Below, piece by piece: positions 63,222-64,000 of a stretch of 64,000 nucleotides of DNA (position 1 is the first letter of the stretch; the number at the start of each line of letters is the position of its first letter). The stretch lies in the NCBI GenBank assembly GCA_005772955.1, contig SXID01000244.1:36292-100291 (forward strand), in the 5' to 3' direction. A program made the position numbers and the translations under genes. The notes beneath the pieces were generated by a model. That model saw nothing but the letters and a program-made list of their open reading frames with translations. It was not told where the DNA came from and searched no databases. The DNA comes from Planctomycetia bacterium (GTDB lineage Bacteria; Planctomycetota; Planctomycetia; Gemmatales; Gemmataceae).

Positions 63222-64000
63222 TTAGACAGTCCACGGGTGCGGCGCGTCGGGGCTGATACCGAGGTCCGCGACCGCCTTCTTCACGGTCGCGGCGTCGAGT
63301 TCCCCACGCTGGACCAGCGAGGACAGCGCCGCAACCGCGACGTGTTCCGCGTCCACCTCGAAAAACCGGCGGAGCGCCTTCCGTGTCTCGGAACGGCCGA
63401 AGCCGTCGGTGCCGAGCGCGACCATCCGACCGCTCAGGTACGGGGCGACCTGCTCCGGCAGTGCCCGCATGTAGTCGCTCGTCGCGACGATCGGACCCTT
63501 TGTCTGCCCCAGCACCTGCGCGACGTAAGGCACCTTCGGCACCGCGTCGGGATGCAACCGGTTGTGGCGCTCGCACTCGAGCGCGTCCTTGCGGAGCATC
63601 TGGTAGCTCGTCGCACTGTACACCGTGCTGCCGATGCCGTACTTCTCGGCGAGGATCTGTTGTGCGCGGAGCGCCTCGTTCAGAATGACGCCGCTGCCAA
63701 GCAGTTGCACTTCGATCTTCGAGCCGTCTGGCTTCACGGATTTCACCCGGTACAGCCCGCGAATGATGCCGTCCCGCACATGCTCGCCAGGCATCGGCGG
63801 CATGTCGTATGCTTCGTTGTAAACGGTGAGGTAGTAGAAGCACTCCTCGCCGCGTACGTACATCGCGTTGATGCCTTCTTCGATGATGACTGCGAGTTCG
63901 TAGGCGTAGGCTGGGTCGTAGGTGCGGCAGGTCGGAATGGTCAGCGCCATCAGGTGACTATGACCGTCCTCGTGCTGAAGCCCTTCGCCGTTGATCGTGG
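63222..64000 (-). CDS. aceE: Pyruvate dehydrogenase E1 component (AceE type), C-terminal part
   Basis: About 259 C-terminal residues are visible; the frame stays open past ATG 63950 to the window edge, and the codons beyond encode GEGLQHEDGHSHLMALTIPT, a hallmark of homodimeric AceE. Further matches are FYYLTVYNEAYDMPPMP and LGTDGFGRSETRKALRRFFE. It decarboxylates pyruvate with TPP and passes the acetyl group to the E2 encoded 92 bp downstream. The N-terminal three quarters lie outside the window. Confidence 0.95.
   Translation of the reverse strand, partial: TINGEGLQHEDGHSHLMALTIPTCRTYDPAYAYELAVIIEEGINAMYVRGEECFYYLTVYNEAYDMPPMPGEHVRDGIIRGLYRVKSVKPDGSKIEVQLLGSGVILNEALRAQQILAEKYGIGSTVYSATSYQMLRKDALECERHNRLHPDAVPKVPYVAQVLGQTKGPIVATSDYMRALPEQVAPYLSGRMVALGTDGFGRSETRKALRRFFEVDAEHVAVAALSSLVQRGELDAATVKKAVADLGISPDAPHPWTV

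Overview
The window is GC-rich, densely coded bacterial DNA. Its family content points to the phylum Planctomycetota, most likely Gemmataceae (Gemmata and relatives). The supporting families are DUF1549/DUF1553 and DUF1501 proteins, a DUF1559 pseudopilin followed by a small lipoprotein, a TIGR03009-like protein, a TIGR03067-like protein, a sulfatase, and a PQQ-propeller / prenyltransferase-repeat / MoxR / DUF58 / BatA gene string. The assignment rests on gene content only; no rRNA gene is present.

Layout. Positions 1-11275 form a minus-strand string: a 1676-residue PQQ/TPR protein, a squalene-cyclase-repeat protein, a MoxR ATPase, a DUF58 protein and a BatA-type von Willebrand protein cut by the left edge. 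Positions 11509-17243 hold a radical SAM protein, a tricorn-like S41 protease and a 2-hydroxyacid dehydrogenase. Positions 17775-21951 hold a TIGR03067-like protein and a two-gene pyruvate:ferredoxin-type oxidoreductase. A REP-associated tyrosine transposase (RAYT) follows at 22031-22678, then a DUF1549/DUF1553-DUF1501 pair. An initiator tRNA with its terminator lies at 26632-26735. Positions 26920-35843 carry membrane and secreted proteins, a thioesterase with a second DUF1501 protein, a nucleotidyltransferase-HD protein, the GDP-mannose dehydratase/reductase pair and an MDR oxidoreductase.

Positions 36005-41240 are a phenylalanine/tyrosine catabolic block: phenylalanine hydroxylase, 4-hydroxyphenylpyruvate dioxygenase, fumarylacetoacetase-family hydrolase, homogentisate dioxygenase and a flavin reductase. 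A small ORF inside it is broken by an in-frame UGA. Positions 41294-54250 are mixed accessory genes with several decayed ones: a reverse-transcriptase C-terminal remnant, a frameshifted gene, and a pseudopilin whose leader is split by a poly-C tract. Positions 54751-61459 carry two secreted proteins, rsmD, mtfA and several small enzymes. Positions 61543-64000 hold pyruvate dehydrogenase E2 and the C-terminal part of E1.

The most unusual feature is the density of long, near-perfect inverted repeats between genes (arms of about 15-34 bp, mostly unrelated in sequence). One subfamily shares the core GCCGCAAGCGGC. It flanks the RAYT, recurs at 41276, and sits inside the coding sequence of the E2 interdomain linker. 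This is the best candidate for a REP/RAYT system, and for selfish palindromes entering coding sequence.
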